Shown one piece after another: positions 46,851-55,546 of a DNA stretch of 64,000 bases; position 1 is the first letter of the stretch; every line of letters starts with the position of its first letter. The DNA is from Mycolicibacterium madagascariense (GTDB taxonomy: Bacteria > Actinomycetota > Actinomycetes > Mycobacteriales > Mycobacteriaceae). A program made the position numbers and the translations under genes. The stretch lies in assembly GCF_010729665.1 (NCBI RefSeq), contig NZ_AP022610.1:4898001-4962000 (forward strand). The letters are read 5' to 3'. The notes beneath the pieces are model-generated. The model had not been told where the DNA came from and ran no database searches. It saw only the letters and a list, made by a program, of their open reading frames with translations.

Positions 46851-47737
46851 GTGGCTCCGATCCAGTCAGTGAATTGCAAACCCGAAATACGTTCGTACGC
46901 TTCGATGTAACGCGCCCTGGTGGCCTCGATGACGTCCCGGGGCAGCGGTGGGGGCGGCGCGTCGCCGTGCCGGTCCCAGCCGGATTCCGGCCCGGTCAGC
47001 CAGTTGCGGACGAACTGCTTGTCGAAGCTCTCCTGCACGACGCCCTCCTGGTAGGCGTCGGCCCGCCAGTACCGCGACGAGTCGGGGGTGAACACCTCGT
47101 CGGCGAGCACCATCTGACCGTCGACGTCGACACCGAACTCGAACTTGGTGTCGGCGATGATGATTCCCTTGCTCAGCGCATGCTCGGCGGCCTGCCGATA
47201 GATCTGCAGGGTGAGGTCGCGCAGCTGCGCGGCATGCTCGTCGCCGACCAGCTCGGCGACGGCCTCGTAGCTGACGTTCTCGTCGTGCTCGCCCAACTCG
47301 GCCTTCGTGGCGGGGGTGAACAGCGGCTCGGCGAACTTGCTGGCCTCGGTCAACCCCGCCGGCAGCTCGATGCCGCACACCCGGCCCGTCGCGCGATAGT
47401 CGACGATGCCCGACCCCGTGAGGTAGCCGCGCGCCACGCACTCGACGGGCATCATCTGCAGCCGCCGGACCACCAGCGCGCGGCCGAGGACCTCCTCGGG
47501 GATCCGCTCGTCGTCGGGCGGGCCCGCCAGATGATTCGGCGCGTCGAGGAAGTCGAAGAAGAACACGCTCATCGCGGTGAGGATGCGGCCCTTGTCGGGG
47601 ATGTGGCTGTCCAGGATGTGGTCGTAGGCGGAGATGCGGTCGCTGGCCACGAACAGCAGGTGGTCTGCGTCGATCTGGTAGAGCTCACGAACCTTGCCGC
47701 TGGCCAGATGGTGATAGTCGGTCAGAGCTGGACGCAT
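46847..47737 (-). CDS. purC: SAICAR synthetase PurC
   Basis: 296 residues. [57 protein letters not shown] is the ATP-binding start, [14 protein letters not shown] and [32 protein letters not shown] are hallmark SAICAR synthetase segments. It joins CAIR and aspartate using ATP. On the minus strand TAGTCT ends six bases before the ATG, so the transcript of purC-ptrB-gpx is leaderless. Confidence 0.96.
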   Translation of the reverse strand: MRPALTDYHHLASGKVRELYQIDADHLLFVASDRISAYDHILDSHIPDKGRILTAMSVFFFDFLDAPNHLAGPPDDERIPEEVLGRALVVRRLQMMPVECVARGYLTGSGIVDYRATGRVCGIELPAGLTEASKFAEPLFTPATKAELGEHDENVSYEAVAELVGDEHAAQLRDLTLQIYRQAAEHALSKGIIIADTKFEFGVDVDGQMVLADEVFTPDSSRYWRADAYQEGVVQESFDKQFVRNWLTGPESGWDRHGDAPPPPLPRDVIEATRARYIEAYERISGLQFTDWIGAT

Positions 47738-47766
47738 CGGGTCAGACTATCTGCTGGGATCGGGGG

Positions 47767-48387
47767 ATGAGCTCTCGCTACGTCCCGTACGCCACCACCC
47801 CCGGCCGACTGCTCGCGCAATTGACCAGCGACGTCGTCGTCGTGCTGTGGTCGTTTGCGTGGGTGCTGGTCGGGCTGGCCGTGCACACCGCGGTCGACTC
47901 GATCGCCGAGGTGGGCAGGCAGGTGAACGACGGCGCCACCGGCGTCTCGCGCAATCTGAACTCCGCCGGTGACAGCACCGCGGGCTTTCCGGTGTTCGGC
48001 GACGAGCTGAGCAAGCCGTTGCGCGCGGCGAGCCGGGCCGCGCTCGACATCGCCGGGGCCGGCCACAGCCTGGACACCACGGCGTCCTGGCTGGCGATCG
48101 TCCTGGGCATCGCCGTCGCGGCCCCGCCGATCCTGTTCATCGCGCTGCCGTGGCTGGCGTTGCGGATTCGATTCTTTCGGCGCAAGTGGATGGTGCTCAC
48201 GCTGGCCGCGACCCCGGCGGGCGAACAACTCCTGGCGTTGCGCGCGCTGGCCAACCGGCCACTGGCCAAGCTCGCGGCGGTGAGCATCGATCCCGTCGGT
48301 GCCTGGCGCCGCGAGGATGCGATCGCGATCCGGGGGCTGGCCAACCTGGAGCTGCGGAGCTCGGGGGTCGCCCGCCGACGTTCCTGA
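47767..48387 (+). CDS. Conserved two-helix membrane protein
   Basis: 206 residues. First membrane helix VVVVLWSFAWVLVGLAVHTA (about 23-42), a polar extracellular-length segment of about 60 residues with amphipathic helices, second helix WLAIVLGIAVAAPPILFIALPWLAL, and a basic cytoplasmic C-terminus (IRFFRRKW; VARRRS). Same gene lies beside purC in M. tuberculosis. Divergent from purC with a 29-base gap. No enzymatic motif; function unknown. Confidence 0.75.
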   Translation: MSSRYVPYATTPGRLLAQLTSDVVVVLWSFAWVLVGLAVHTAVDSIAEVGRQVNDGATGVSRNLNSAGDSTAGFPVFGDELSKPLRAASRAALDIAGAGHSLDTTASWLAIVLGIAVAAPPILFIALPWLALRIRFFRRKWMVLTLAATPAGEQLLALRALANRPLAKLAAVSIDPVGAWRREDAIAIRGLANLELRSSGVARRRS

Positions 48388-48393
48388 CTCGCT

Positions 48394-48446
48394 GCGATTT
48401 GGGCGCGCTTCCCGCCCTCGTAGGTCCGGAACCGCGCCGAAGTCGC
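48394..48446. repeat. Inverted repeat flanking the AbiEi/DUF559 gene, left copy
   Basis: Arms GCGATTTGGGCGCG (48394-48407) and CGCGCCGAAGTCGC (48433-48446) pair at 12 of 14 positions around a 25-base loop. The same core (ATTTCGGCGCG / CGCGCCGAAAT) forms the hairpin at the other side of the gene (49367-49415). Confidence 0.7.
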
Positions 48447-48488
48447 CGTTGAAGGAACCGTGTGCGCTAGCCCCACCGTCCAAACCGC

Positions 48489-49382
48489 ATGCTCGACGAT
48501 CACGTACGTCACCACGATGGGGTCATCACCCTCGCCCAGGCCCTGCGGGTGGGGCTGAGCGAGAAGGCCGTCCGGCGACGGGTTCAGTCCGGTCACTGGC
48601 GACGATGCTCTCGCGGGGTGTACTTCGTCGACGACCGCCCCTTCACCGACGCCGCGCGCATTCGTGCCGCGGTCTGGGGTCACGGTGATCGCGCTGCCGC
48701 GAGCGGGCTGGCGGCGGCCTATTGGCACTCGCTGACCACGTTCGCGCCCCACGTCGTCGAAGTGACGATGCCCCGCAACAGTCACGGTCGTAGCCGAGCG
48801 GGCTGTCGCGTACGGCGGCGAGACCTCGTCCGAACCGACGTCGTCGAGCGACGTGGATTGCGGGTGACGGCACTACCGCTGACGGTCATCGAAGCGGCCG
48901 TCCGGCGTGGAGGCGGCCCCGCCCTCGTCGATGCTGCCCTTCGACGACACACCGAGTTGCAGCCGCTGTGGGCAGCTCATGTGCGTAACAAGGGTCGCTA
49001 CGGGTCGCCTGCGGCACGCCGTCTCCTCCACGCCGCCGAGGGCGGGGCGAAGTCGGAAGCCGAGCGCCTCTTCAAGCGGCTGCTGACGAAGGCCGGCATC
49101 ACCGGCTGGACGGCGAATCAGCGCGTAGCGGGCTACGAAGTGGACTTCGTAGCCCGCGTAGCGGGCTACGAAGTGGACTTCGTGTTTCGCGCTGAGAGAC
49201 TGGCCGTGGAGATCGACGGGTTCGCCTTCCATAGCGCCAGCGACGACTTTCAGCACGACCGCATCAAGCAGAACGCCATCGCGCTGGCGGGCTTCCAGGT
49301 GCTCAGATTTACGTGGCTCGATCTGACCGAGTATCCGGAGCGGGTGCTCGCAGAAGTTAGGCGCGCGATTTCGGCGCGCTAA
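48489..49382 (+). CDS. AbiEi-like winged-helix plus DUF559 nuclease-fold protein
   Basis: 297 residues. The N-terminus (HDGVITLAQALRVGLSEKAVRRRVQSGHWRRCSRGVYFV) is the AbiEi antitoxin-type helix-turn-helix. The C-terminus is a DUF559 (PD-(D/E)XK-like) domain with EVDFV, LAVEIDGFAFH and FQVLRFTWLDL. Residues 212-233 are a tandem duplication of an 11-residue unit (RVAGYEVDFVA), which repeats the strand carrying the first acidic residue. Many mycobacteria carry several such stand-alone genes without an AbiEii toxin partner; none is adjacent here. The gene is bracketed by two related inverted repeats. Role unknown; DNA or RNA processing is suspected. Confidence 0.82.
   Translation: MLDDHVRHHDGVITLAQALRVGLSEKAVRRRVQSGHWRRCSRGVYFVDDRPFTDAARIRAAVWGHGDRAAASGLAAAYWHSLTTFAPHVVEVTMPRNSHGRSRAGCRVRRRDLVRTDVVERRGLRVTALPLTVIEAAVRRGGGPALVDAALRRHTELQPLWAAHVRNKGRYGSPAARRLLHAAEGGAKSEAERLFKRLLTKAGITGWTANQRVAGYEVDFVARVAGYEVDFVFRAERLAVEIDGFAFHSASDDFQHDRIKQNAIALAGFQVLRFTWLDLTEYPERVLAEVRRAISAR
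49122..49183 (+). repeat. Palindromic tandem repeat inside the DUF559 domain
   Basis: Two identical 29-base copies (49122-49150 and 49155-49183) with a 33-base period. GCGGGCTACGAAGT and its reverse complement ACTTCGTAGCCCGC alternate: arms 49128-49141/49144-49157 and 49144-49157/49161-49174 form perfect 14-base hairpins with 2- or 3-base loops. The period is a multiple of three, so the frame is kept. Confidence 0.85.
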
Positions 49383-49415
49383 CGCCCGAGACGCGAGCGA
49401 AACCGCGCCGAAATC
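49367..49415. terminator. Inverted repeat flanking the AbiEi/DUF559 gene, right copy
   Basis: Perfect 12-base arms GATTTCGGCGCG (49367-49378) and CGCGCCGAAATC (49404-49415), 25-base loop. It covers the 3' end of the DUF559 gene and ends one base before the convergent purB stop region, so it can serve as a two-way terminator. Related to the repeat at 48394-48446. Confidence 0.7.
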
Positions 49416-49416
49416 C

Positions 49417-50835
49417 CTAGAGGATGGAGCCCGACGTGTACTTGGCCGCGTCGGGATAGCGGGCCACCAGCTCGTCGACCGCCGCGACGACCGTGTCGAC
49501 CTGGGCGGCCGCCGCGCCGGTGAAGGCCGCGCGATCGGCGAGCGCCGCATCAAGGGCCGCGCGGTCGAGGGGCAGTCGCGGGTCGGCCGCCAATCGATCG
49601 AGAAGGTCTGGCTCCGAACCCCTTTCACGCATCGCCAGGGCCACCGCGACCGCGTGCTCCTTGATGACCTCGTGTGCCGTCTCGCGTCCGACGCCGGCGC
49701 GCACCGCCGCGATGAGGATGCGCGTGGTGGCCAGGAACGGCAGGTAGCGGTCGAGTTCGCGCTGGATCACCGCGGGGTAGGCGCCGAATTCGTCGAGCAC
49801 CGTCAGGAACGTCTCGATCTGGCCGTCGATGGCGAAGAACGCGTCGGGCAGCGCGACCCGTCGGACGACCGAGCAGAAGACGTCGCCCTCATTCCATTGC
49901 GCGCCGGCCAGTTCCGCGGCCATCGAGGCGTACCCGCGCAGTACGACCTGCAGCCCGTTGACGCGTTCGCAGGACCGCGAGTTCATCTTGTGCGGCATCG
50001 CCGACGATCCGACCTGGCCCGGCGCGAAGCCCTCGGTGACGAGTTCGTGGCCCGCCATCAACCGGATGGTGTGCGCCAGCGACGACGGTCCGGCGCCGAG
50101 CTGAACCAGCGCGGAGAGCACGTCGTGGTCCAGCGAGCGCGGGTAGATCTGCCCGACGCTGACGAATCCGCTTGCGAAGCCCAAGAATTCGGCGACGCGA
50201 TCCTCCAGGGCGGCCAGCCGCTCGGTGTCCCCGTCGAACAGGTCGAGCATGTCCTGGGCCGTGCCCATCGGGCCCTTGATGCCGCGCAGCGGGTAACGGT
50301 CGATCAGCTCCTCGATGCGCAGCAGCGCGACGAGCGTCTCCTCCGCCGCCGACGCGAACCGCTTGCCGAGCGTCGTCGCCTGCGCCGCCACGTTGTGCGA
50401 CCGACCCGCCATCACGACGTCGCGGTACTGCGACGCCCGCGACGCCAGCCGCGCGACGACGGCCACCCCGTGGGCGTGCACCAGCTCGAGCGAACGCCGG
50501 ATCTGCAGTTGCTCGACGTTCTCGGTGAGGTCGCGGCTCGTCATGCCCTTGTGCACGTGTTCGTGCCCGGCGAGTGCGTTGAACTCCTCGATGCGCGCCT
50601 TGACGTCGTGGCGCGTGACGCGTTCGCGCTCGTTGATCGAGGCCAGGTCGACGTGGTCGAGAACCCGTTCGTAGTCGGCGATCACGCCGTCGGGCACCGC
50701 GACGCCCAACTGGGCCTGCGCGCGGAGTACGGCGATCCACAGCCGCCGTTCGGCGACGATCTTGGCCTCGGGTGACCAGATGGCCACCATCTCCTCGCTG
50801 GCATAGCGGTTGGCCAGGACATTCGGAATCGTCAC
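49417..50835 (-). CDS. purB: Adenylosuccinate lyase PurB
   Basis: 472 residues. The fumarase/aspartase-superfamily signature GQVGSSAMPHKMNSRSCERV is present; HVHKGMTSRDLTENVEQLQIRRSLEL and MAGRSHNVAAQATTLGKRFA carry the catalytic His residues. It splits SAICAR to AICAR and adenylosuccinate to AMP, so it acts in two places of purine synthesis. GTG 50835 gives the conserved MTIPNVLANRYAS-type N-terminus. Divergent from relZ with a 40-base gap. Confidence 0.96.
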   Translation of the reverse strand: MTIPNVLANRYASEEMVAIWSPEAKIVAERRLWIAVLRAQAQLGVAVPDGVIADYERVLDHVDLASINERERVTRHDVKARIEEFNALAGHEHVHKGMTSRDLTENVEQLQIRRSLELVHAHGVAVVARLASRASQYRDVVMAGRSHNVAAQATTLGKRFASAAEETLVALLRIEELIDRYPLRGIKGPMGTAQDMLDLFDGDTERLAALEDRVAEFLGFASGFVSVGQIYPRSLDHDVLSALVQLGAGPSSLAHTIRLMAGHELVTEGFAPGQVGSSAMPHKMNSRSCERVNGLQVVLRGYASMAAELAGAQWNEGDVFCSVVRRVALPDAFFAIDGQIETFLTVLDEFGAYPAVIQRELDRYLPFLATTRILIAAVRAGVGRETAHEVIKEHAVAVALAMRERGSEPDLLDRLAADPRLPLDRAALDAALADRAAFTGAAAAQVDTVVAAVDELVARYPDAAKYTSGSIL

Positions 50836-50875
50836 GAATGCACAGCTTACGACCCGGCTGAGGCAAGCTGGTCCC

Positions 50876-52585
50876 GTGCACTTCGTCGGACTCGACCTCG
50901 CGTGGGGGGAGCGCAAACCCACGGGCGTCGCCGTCGTCGACGATGCGGGTGCGCTGGTCTACCTCGGCATCGCGCAGGACGACCCCAGCATCAGGGCGGC
51001 CGTGGCGCCCTACGTGCAGGGCGACTGCCTGGTCGCCTTCGACGCGCCCCTGGTGGTGAACAACCCGACCGGCCAGCGACCCAGCGAGGCGGCGCTCAAC
51101 CGCGACTTCGCCAAGTTCGAGGCGGGCGCCCATCCCACCAACACCGGCAAACCCGAGTTCGCGAGTCTGCCGCGAGCGGCCCGGCTCGCCGCCGCCCTGG
51201 ACCTGGACATCGACCCGTTCTCGCAGTCCGGCCGGCGGGCCATCGAGGTGTACCCGCACCCCGCGACGATCGCGCTGTTCCGACTCGGCCGCACGCTGAA
51301 GTACAAGTCCAAGCCGGGCCGCACCTTCGCTCAGCTGCGTTCGGAGCTGCTGCGCCTGATGGACCTGGTCGAGACGCTGGCGCACGCCACGCCGCCGCTG
51401 CGGGTGGCCGACCACGACGGCTGGATCGAGCTGCGCCGACTGGTGGAGACCGCCGAACGCAAGAGCGAACTGCGCCGCGCCGAGGATCCCGTCGACGCCG
51501 TGGTCTGCGCGTACGTGGCGCTGTTCGCGACCCGCAGGCCGGATGACGTCACGGTGTACGGCGACGCCGAGTCGGGCGCCACGATCACGCCGACGCTGCC
51601 GCCGGACCTCAGCCCCGCGCCGCCGGAGCCGACCCCGGGCGCGGTGCGCGACGCCATCGCACAGTACGTCGATCGGCGCCCGGGTCTGCTGGGGGCCACC
51701 GACCGCTACCTGGCCCTGGTGACGACGCTGCTCGACGACGCGGGCATCAACTACCTCGACGTCACGGCCCGCACGAAGACCGTCGCGTCGTTCGCCGAGA
51801 AGGCCGACCGCAGCGTCGACGGCAGGCGCCTGTTCGCCGATCCGCTGTCGGAGATCACCGACCTGATCGGGCTGCGGGTGATCACGTTCCTGCGCGACGA
51901 CGTCACGACGGTCGCCAATTTGCTGGCCGAGGAGATGCAGCTGCTCGACGACCGTGACATGGGCCAGGAGACGGCGCGCGAAGGCCGGTGGGGGTACGCC
52001 AGCCGTCATCTGCTGGTCGCCGTCGAGGGTGAGCAGCAACCGGCCTCGATCCAAGTGCGCACGGTACTTCAGCACGCCTGGGCGGAGTTCGAGCACGACA
52101 TCCGCTACAAGGGCTCGATCCCCGAGGAGGACGCCCCCGACCTCGACCGTCGCTTCACGCTGGCCGCCGGGTTGCTGGAGTTGGCCGACCGCGAATTCAG
52201 CGCGATCCGCGAGCGGTTGAAGTCCTCACCGCCGGCGCAGCGGTCCGAGCAGTCCAGCGATCCGCGCATCGGGACGCCGGTCCTCGCCACCTACCTCGGC
52301 AACCGCTTCCCCGACGCGGGATGGTCGCGCACCGACCACTATGCGTGGATCTCGGGTTTGCTCCTGGAGTTGGGCATCGATTCCCTCGACGATCTCGACG
52401 AGTTGCTCACCGGACTCGACACCGACGCCGTCAACGCCAAGATGGACTACCGCTATCCGGCGGGCGCCGTCCGCCGCCTCGATGATGCGCTGCTGGCGAA
52501 GTTCGGCGAGCGCTACGTGGCGCTGACGGGCAACGAGCATCGGGTCAGCCAGCTGCAGGCCCGGCTCGAGAAGCTGTCAGGCTAG
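50876..52585 (+). CDS. relZ: RelZ-type fusion: RNase H-like (DUF429) domain plus (p)ppGpp synthetase
   Basis: 569 residues. Residues 1-260 form an RNase H-like domain (VHFVGLDLAWGERKPTGVAVVDD, LVAFDAPLVV, IEVYPHPATIALF, EDPVDAVVCAYVALFA). Residues about 275-470 form a RelA/SpoT synthetase domain: YLDVTARTKTVASFAEKAD, DPLSEITDLIGLRVITF, WGYASRHLLVAV, SIQVRTVLQHAWAEFEHDIRYKG. M. smegmatis has such a fusion (MS_RHII-RSD, RelZ) that hydrolyses RNA-DNA hybrids and makes alarmones, encoded near purB as here. The usual ExQ(I/V)RT Glu is Ser in this sequence, so synthetase activity may differ. GTG 50876 is at the first strand of the RNase H fold. Confidence 0.85.
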   Translation: MHFVGLDLAWGERKPTGVAVVDDAGALVYLGIAQDDPSIRAAVAPYVQGDCLVAFDAPLVVNNPTGQRPSEAALNRDFAKFEAGAHPTNTGKPEFASLPRAARLAAALDLDIDPFSQSGRRAIEVYPHPATIALFRLGRTLKYKSKPGRTFAQLRSELLRLMDLVETLAHATPPLRVADHDGWIELRRLVETAERKSELRRAEDPVDAVVCAYVALFATRRPDDVTVYGDAESGATITPTLPPDLSPAPPEPTPGAVRDAIAQYVDRRPGLLGATDRYLALVTTLLDDAGINYLDVTARTKTVASFAEKADRSVDGRRLFADPLSEITDLIGLRVITFLRDDVTTVANLLAEEMQLLDDRDMGQETAREGRWGYASRHLLVAVEGEQQPASIQVRTVLQHAWAEFEHDIRYKGSIPEEDAPDLDRRFTLAAGLLELADREFSAIRERLKSSPPAQRSEQSSDPRIGTPVLATYLGNRFPDAGWSRTDHYAWISGLLLELGIDSLDDLDELLTGLDTDAVNAKMDYRYPAGAVRRLDDALLAKFGERYVALTGNEHRVSQLQARLEKLSG

Positions 52586-52624
52586 CAGTCGAATCGGTTG
52601 CAGCACAGGGTCTTTGAACGCCGG

Positions 52625-53236
52625 TCAGCCGAAGGGGGCCAGCACGTCGATGACGTCGACGAGCGTCGCGCGGGCCGTCGCGCGGGGACCGTCCCCAACG
52701 CCGACCAGAGATGCGACGACCGCGCCGTCGACCGCGCACACCAGCGCCGTCATCGCCTCGGCGCGCACGCAGCGTCCCGACCGCTCGACCACCTCGACGA
52801 CGGCCTGCGTGCGCTGCTTCATGATGCGACGCTGAACGTCGCGCAGACCCGGCTGTCGGGCGCAGGCGATGTAGCGCTCGTAGCGGGAGATCAACTGTTC
52901 GGACACCCGGGTGCCGGGGCCGTCGCCGACGAGCAGATCGACGAGTACGTCGGCCGTGGACTCCGCGCCCCGGCGGCGCCGCGACAGCGCGGCGACGCGG
53001 GAGTCGAGCAACTCGGCTTCGCGGAGCCCGACGTGTTCCACGGCCCGTTCCACGAGGTCGTCCAGGGAGGAGAAGTAGTACGTCGTGGACGCCAGTGGCA
53101 GCCCGGCGCGGCGGGCCACGGCGCGGTGGCGGACGGCGTCGAAGCCGCCTTCGCAAAGCAGATCGGCGGCCGCACTGACCAGCGCGTACCGTCGCCTTTC
53201 ACCCTTCGGGGTGACTGCTGCCGTCACGCCTTGCAT
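52625..53236 (-). CDS. TetR family transcriptional regulator
   Basis: 203 residues. RRRYALVSAAADLLCEGGFDAVRHRAVARRAGLPLASTTYYFSSLDDLVERAVEHVG is a clear TetR DNA-binding domain. The rest is an all-helical ligand domain. Divergent from the Tat-exported esterase-like gene; the 70-base gap contains the palindrome TGAGGAG-T-CTCCTCA, the likely operator for both. Convergent with relZ. Corresponds by position to the TetR gene next to the esterase homologue in M. tuberculosis. Confidence 0.85.
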   Translation of the reverse strand: MQGVTAAVTPKGERRRYALVSAAADLLCEGGFDAVRHRAVARRAGLPLASTTYYFSSLDDLVERAVEHVGLREAELLDSRVAALSRRRRGAESTADVLVDLLVGDGPGTRVSEQLISRYERYIACARQPGLRDVQRRIMKQRTQAVVEVVERSGRCVRAEAMTALVCAVDGAVVASLVGVGDGPRATARATLVDVIDVLAPFG

Positions 53237-53278
53237 GGTGCCAGCAAGCGCAGTTCGGCATAGCCCTTTCCGACAACC

Positions 53279-53293
53279 TGAGGAGTCTCCTCA
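53279..53293. promoter_or_regulatory. Perfect 7-base-arm palindrome, candidate TetR operator
   Basis: TGAGGAGTCTCCTCA lies 43 bases from the TetR start and 14 bases before the esterase ATG, within the divergent promoter region. Symmetry is complete around one central base. Confidence 0.55.
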
Positions 53294-53306
53294 TTTGGGC
53301 GATGGC

Positions 53307-54218
53307 ATGATGGCGCTCGTGTCTGGACAGCTGAGTCGCCGCGCGATTCTGCGACTCGGCGTCGGCGCGGCAGCGGGTGCCGCGGGCGCGGTGGCGCTCG
53401 GACCCACCTTCCGCGAGCCGGCGTCGTCGGCTCCTCCCGTCGCGATGACGAGCGTCGGCGCACCACTGGCCCCGCCCCCACCCCTGGCCCCGCCGCCGGC
53501 CGCTCCCGCGCCGACGTACGTCACCGGATCGTTCGTCTCGGCGGCCCGGGGTGGGATCGACACGAACTGGGCGATCGCCCGGCCGCCGGGCCAGACCGCA
53601 CCGCTGCGACCGGTCATCGCGCTCCACGGCAAGGGGCAGGACGCCGCCGGGGTGATGGCGGGCGGCGTCGAGGACGGACTCGCCCAGGCCGTGGCGGCGG
53701 GCATCCCGCCGTTCGCGGTCGTCGCCGTCGACGGCGGTGGAGGGTATTGGCACAAGCGGGCATCGGGCGAGGACGCCGGCGCGATGGTGCTCGACGAGCT
53801 GATCCCGATGCTGGGCGGGCAGGGCTTGGACACGTCGCGGGTCGGCTTCCTCGGCTGGTCGATGGGCGGTTACGGCGCCCTCCTGCTCGGCTCGCGACTG
53901 GGTCCCGCCCGTACGGCCGCCATCTGCGCGGTGAGCCCTGCGCTGTGGACGTCCTCCGGCGCGGCGGCGCCCGGTGCGTTCGACGGCGCGGACGACTACG
54001 CCGCCAACAGCGTCTGGGGACAGCCCAATCTGGGCGCGATCCCCATCCGAATCGACTGCGGTGACAGCGATCCGTTCTACTCGGCCACCAAGCAGTTCAT
54101 CGCGCAGTTGCCGACGCCGCCCTCGGGAGGGTTCTCCCCCGGCGGGCACGACGGTGCCTTCTGGAGTTCGCAGCTGCCGGCCGAGATCAGTTGGCTGGCA
54201 CCGATTCTGACGACCTAG
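53307..54218 (+). CDS. Tat-exported esterase-like alpha/beta hydrolase
   Basis: 303 residues. [24 protein letters not shown] is a twin-arginine signal, so the folded protein is exported by Tat. A Pro-rich stretch ([17 protein letters not shown]) leads to the hydrolase domain: [15 protein letters not shown], the nucleophile elbow [22 protein letters not shown] with the acid, and GGHDGAFW with the catalytic His. It resembles esterase D / antigen 85-like serine hydrolases. Substrate unknown; likely acts at the cell envelope. Probably repressed by the divergent TetR protein. The 3' end overlaps purD by four bases (convergent). Confidence 0.85.
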   Translation: MMALVSGQLSRRAILRLGVGAAAGAAGAVALGPTFREPASSAPPVAMTSVGAPLAPPPPLAPPPAAPAPTYVTGSFVSAARGGIDTNWAIARPPGQTAPLRPVIALHGKGQDAAGVMAGGVEDGLAQAVAAGIPPFAVVAVDGGGGYWHKRASGEDAGAMVLDELIPMLGGQGLDTSRVGFLGWSMGGYGALLLGSRLGPARTAAICAVSPALWTSSGAAAPGAFDGADDYAANSVWGQPNLGAIPIRIDCGDSDPFYSATKQFIAQLPTPPSGGFSPGGHDGAFWSSQLPAEISWLAPILTT

Positions 54219-55483
54219 ACGCCGATCCGTCCCTCGGCGGCGTCCAGCCCGATGTCGGTGCGAAAGTGGCTGCCGGGCAGCTTGATCGAGCCGATGACGT
54301 CATAGGCCGCCGCGCGGGCGGCGGTCAGATCGGCACCGGTGCCGACGACCGACAGCACCCGGCCGCCCGAGGATACGACCGCGCCGTCGTCACGCCTGGC
54401 GGTGCCGGCATGCAGCACCCCCGGTGCCTCGGAACCGGCGATGACGTCGCCGACGCGGGGCCTGCCGGGGTAGTTCTCGGCGGCCAGCACCACGGCCACC
54501 GCGGCGCCGTCGCTCCACTGCAGTGGCGGTTGCGCCGCGAGGTCGCCCGTGGCGGCGGCCAGCAGCAGCTGCCCGAGTGGGCTGTCCAAGAGCGCCAGCA
54601 CGGCCTGGGTCTCGGGATCGCCGAAGCGGCAGTTGAATTCGACGACGGCGGGGCCGCGCGAGGTGATGGCCAGCCCGGCGTAGAGCAGGCCGGAGAAGGG
54701 GCATCCCCGCGAGACCATTTCGGCGGCAACGGGTTTGACGACATGCTCGACGATTGCGGTCAACACCTCCGGCGGCAGCCACGGCAGCGGCGTGTAGGCG
54801 CCCATCCCGCCGGTGTTGGGCCCGGTGTCGCCGTCACCGACGCGCTTGAAGTCCTGCGCGGGCAGCAGCGGGACGACGGTCTCGCCGTCCACGACGCAGA
54901 ACAGCGACACCTCGGGCCCGTCGAGGAACGATTCGAGCAGCACCGGGTGGCCCGAGTCGAGCAGGCTGGCGGCGTGCGCGCGGGCCGCCTCCCGGTCCGC
55001 CGTCACCACCACGCCCTTGCCCGCGGCCAAGCCGTCGTCCTTGACCACCCAGGCCGGGTCGCCCGCCGTCGGTCCGAACCGGTCGAGGGTCGCGTCCAGA
55101 CGCGCCGGGTTGTCGATGATCTCGCTTCGGGCCGTGCGCACCCCGGCCGCCTCCATGACGTCCTTGGCGAAGGACTTCGCGCCCTCGATGCGGGCGGCGT
55201 CGCGCGACGGGCCGAAGCAGGCGATGCCCGCGGCGCGCACGGCGTCGGCCACGCCGAGCACCAGGGGCACCTCGGGGCCGATCACGACGAGGTCGGCAGC
55301 AAACCGCTTGGCGAGGGCGACGACGTCGTCACCAGCGGTGACGTCGACGTCGTACTGCTCGGCGACCGCTGCCGTGCCCGCGTTGCCGGGTGCCACCGCC
55401 AGGGCGTCGACCTCGGGGTCGCGCCGCAGCGCGAGCAGGAGCGCATGTTCACGGGCACCGGATCCGATTACGAGGACGCGCAC
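54215..55483 (-). CDS. purD: Phosphoribosylamine-glycine ligase PurD
   Basis: 422 residues with the ATP-grasp fold: [23 protein letters not shown] at the N-terminus, [45 protein letters not shown] (phosphate loop), and [20 protein letters not shown] (metal-binding). It makes GAR from phosphoribosylamine, glycine and ATP. The GTG start has a TAGGGT eight bases upstream on its strand, so its leader is minimal. Divergent from a P450 gene. Confidence 0.96.
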   Translation of the reverse strand: MRVLVIGSGAREHALLLALRRDPEVDALAVAPGNAGTAAVAEQYDVDVTAGDDVVALAKRFAADLVVIGPEVPLVLGVADAVRAAGIACFGPSRDAARIEGAKSFAKDVMEAAGVRTARSEIIDNPARLDATLDRFGPTAGDPAWVVKDDGLAAGKGVVVTADREAARAHAASLLDSGHPVLLESFLDGPEVSLFCVVDGETVVPLLPAQDFKRVGDGDTGPNTGGMGAYTPLPWLPPEVLTAIVEHVVKPVAAEMVSRGCPFSGLLYAGLAITSRGPAVVEFNCRFGDPETQAVLALLDSPLGQLLLAAATGDLAAQPPLQWSDGAAVAVVLAAENYPGRPRVGDVIAGSEAPGVLHAGTARRDDGAVVSSGGRVLSVVGTGADLTAARAAAYDVIGSIKLPGSHFRTDIGLDAAEGRIGV

Positions 55484-55513
55484 GGATCATCACCCTAAAC
55501 CTTCGACTACGGG

Positions 55514-55538
55514 CATACACATATCGCAGCGGTGTATG
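55514..55538. promoter_or_regulatory. CATACAC-N11-GTGTATG inverted repeat over the P450 promoter
   Basis: Perfect 7-base arms at 55514-55520 and 55532-55538. The right arm overlaps the TATGGT -10 (55535-55540) of the leaderless P450 gene, so binding there would block transcription. The TetR gene directly downstream of the P450 is the obvious candidate regulator. Confidence 0.55.
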
Positions 55539-55546
55539 GTCTCAGT

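Noticed and set aside
49889..52096. Long minus-strand open frame across relZ and purB
   Set aside because: Out-of-frame shadow of two well-supported genes.
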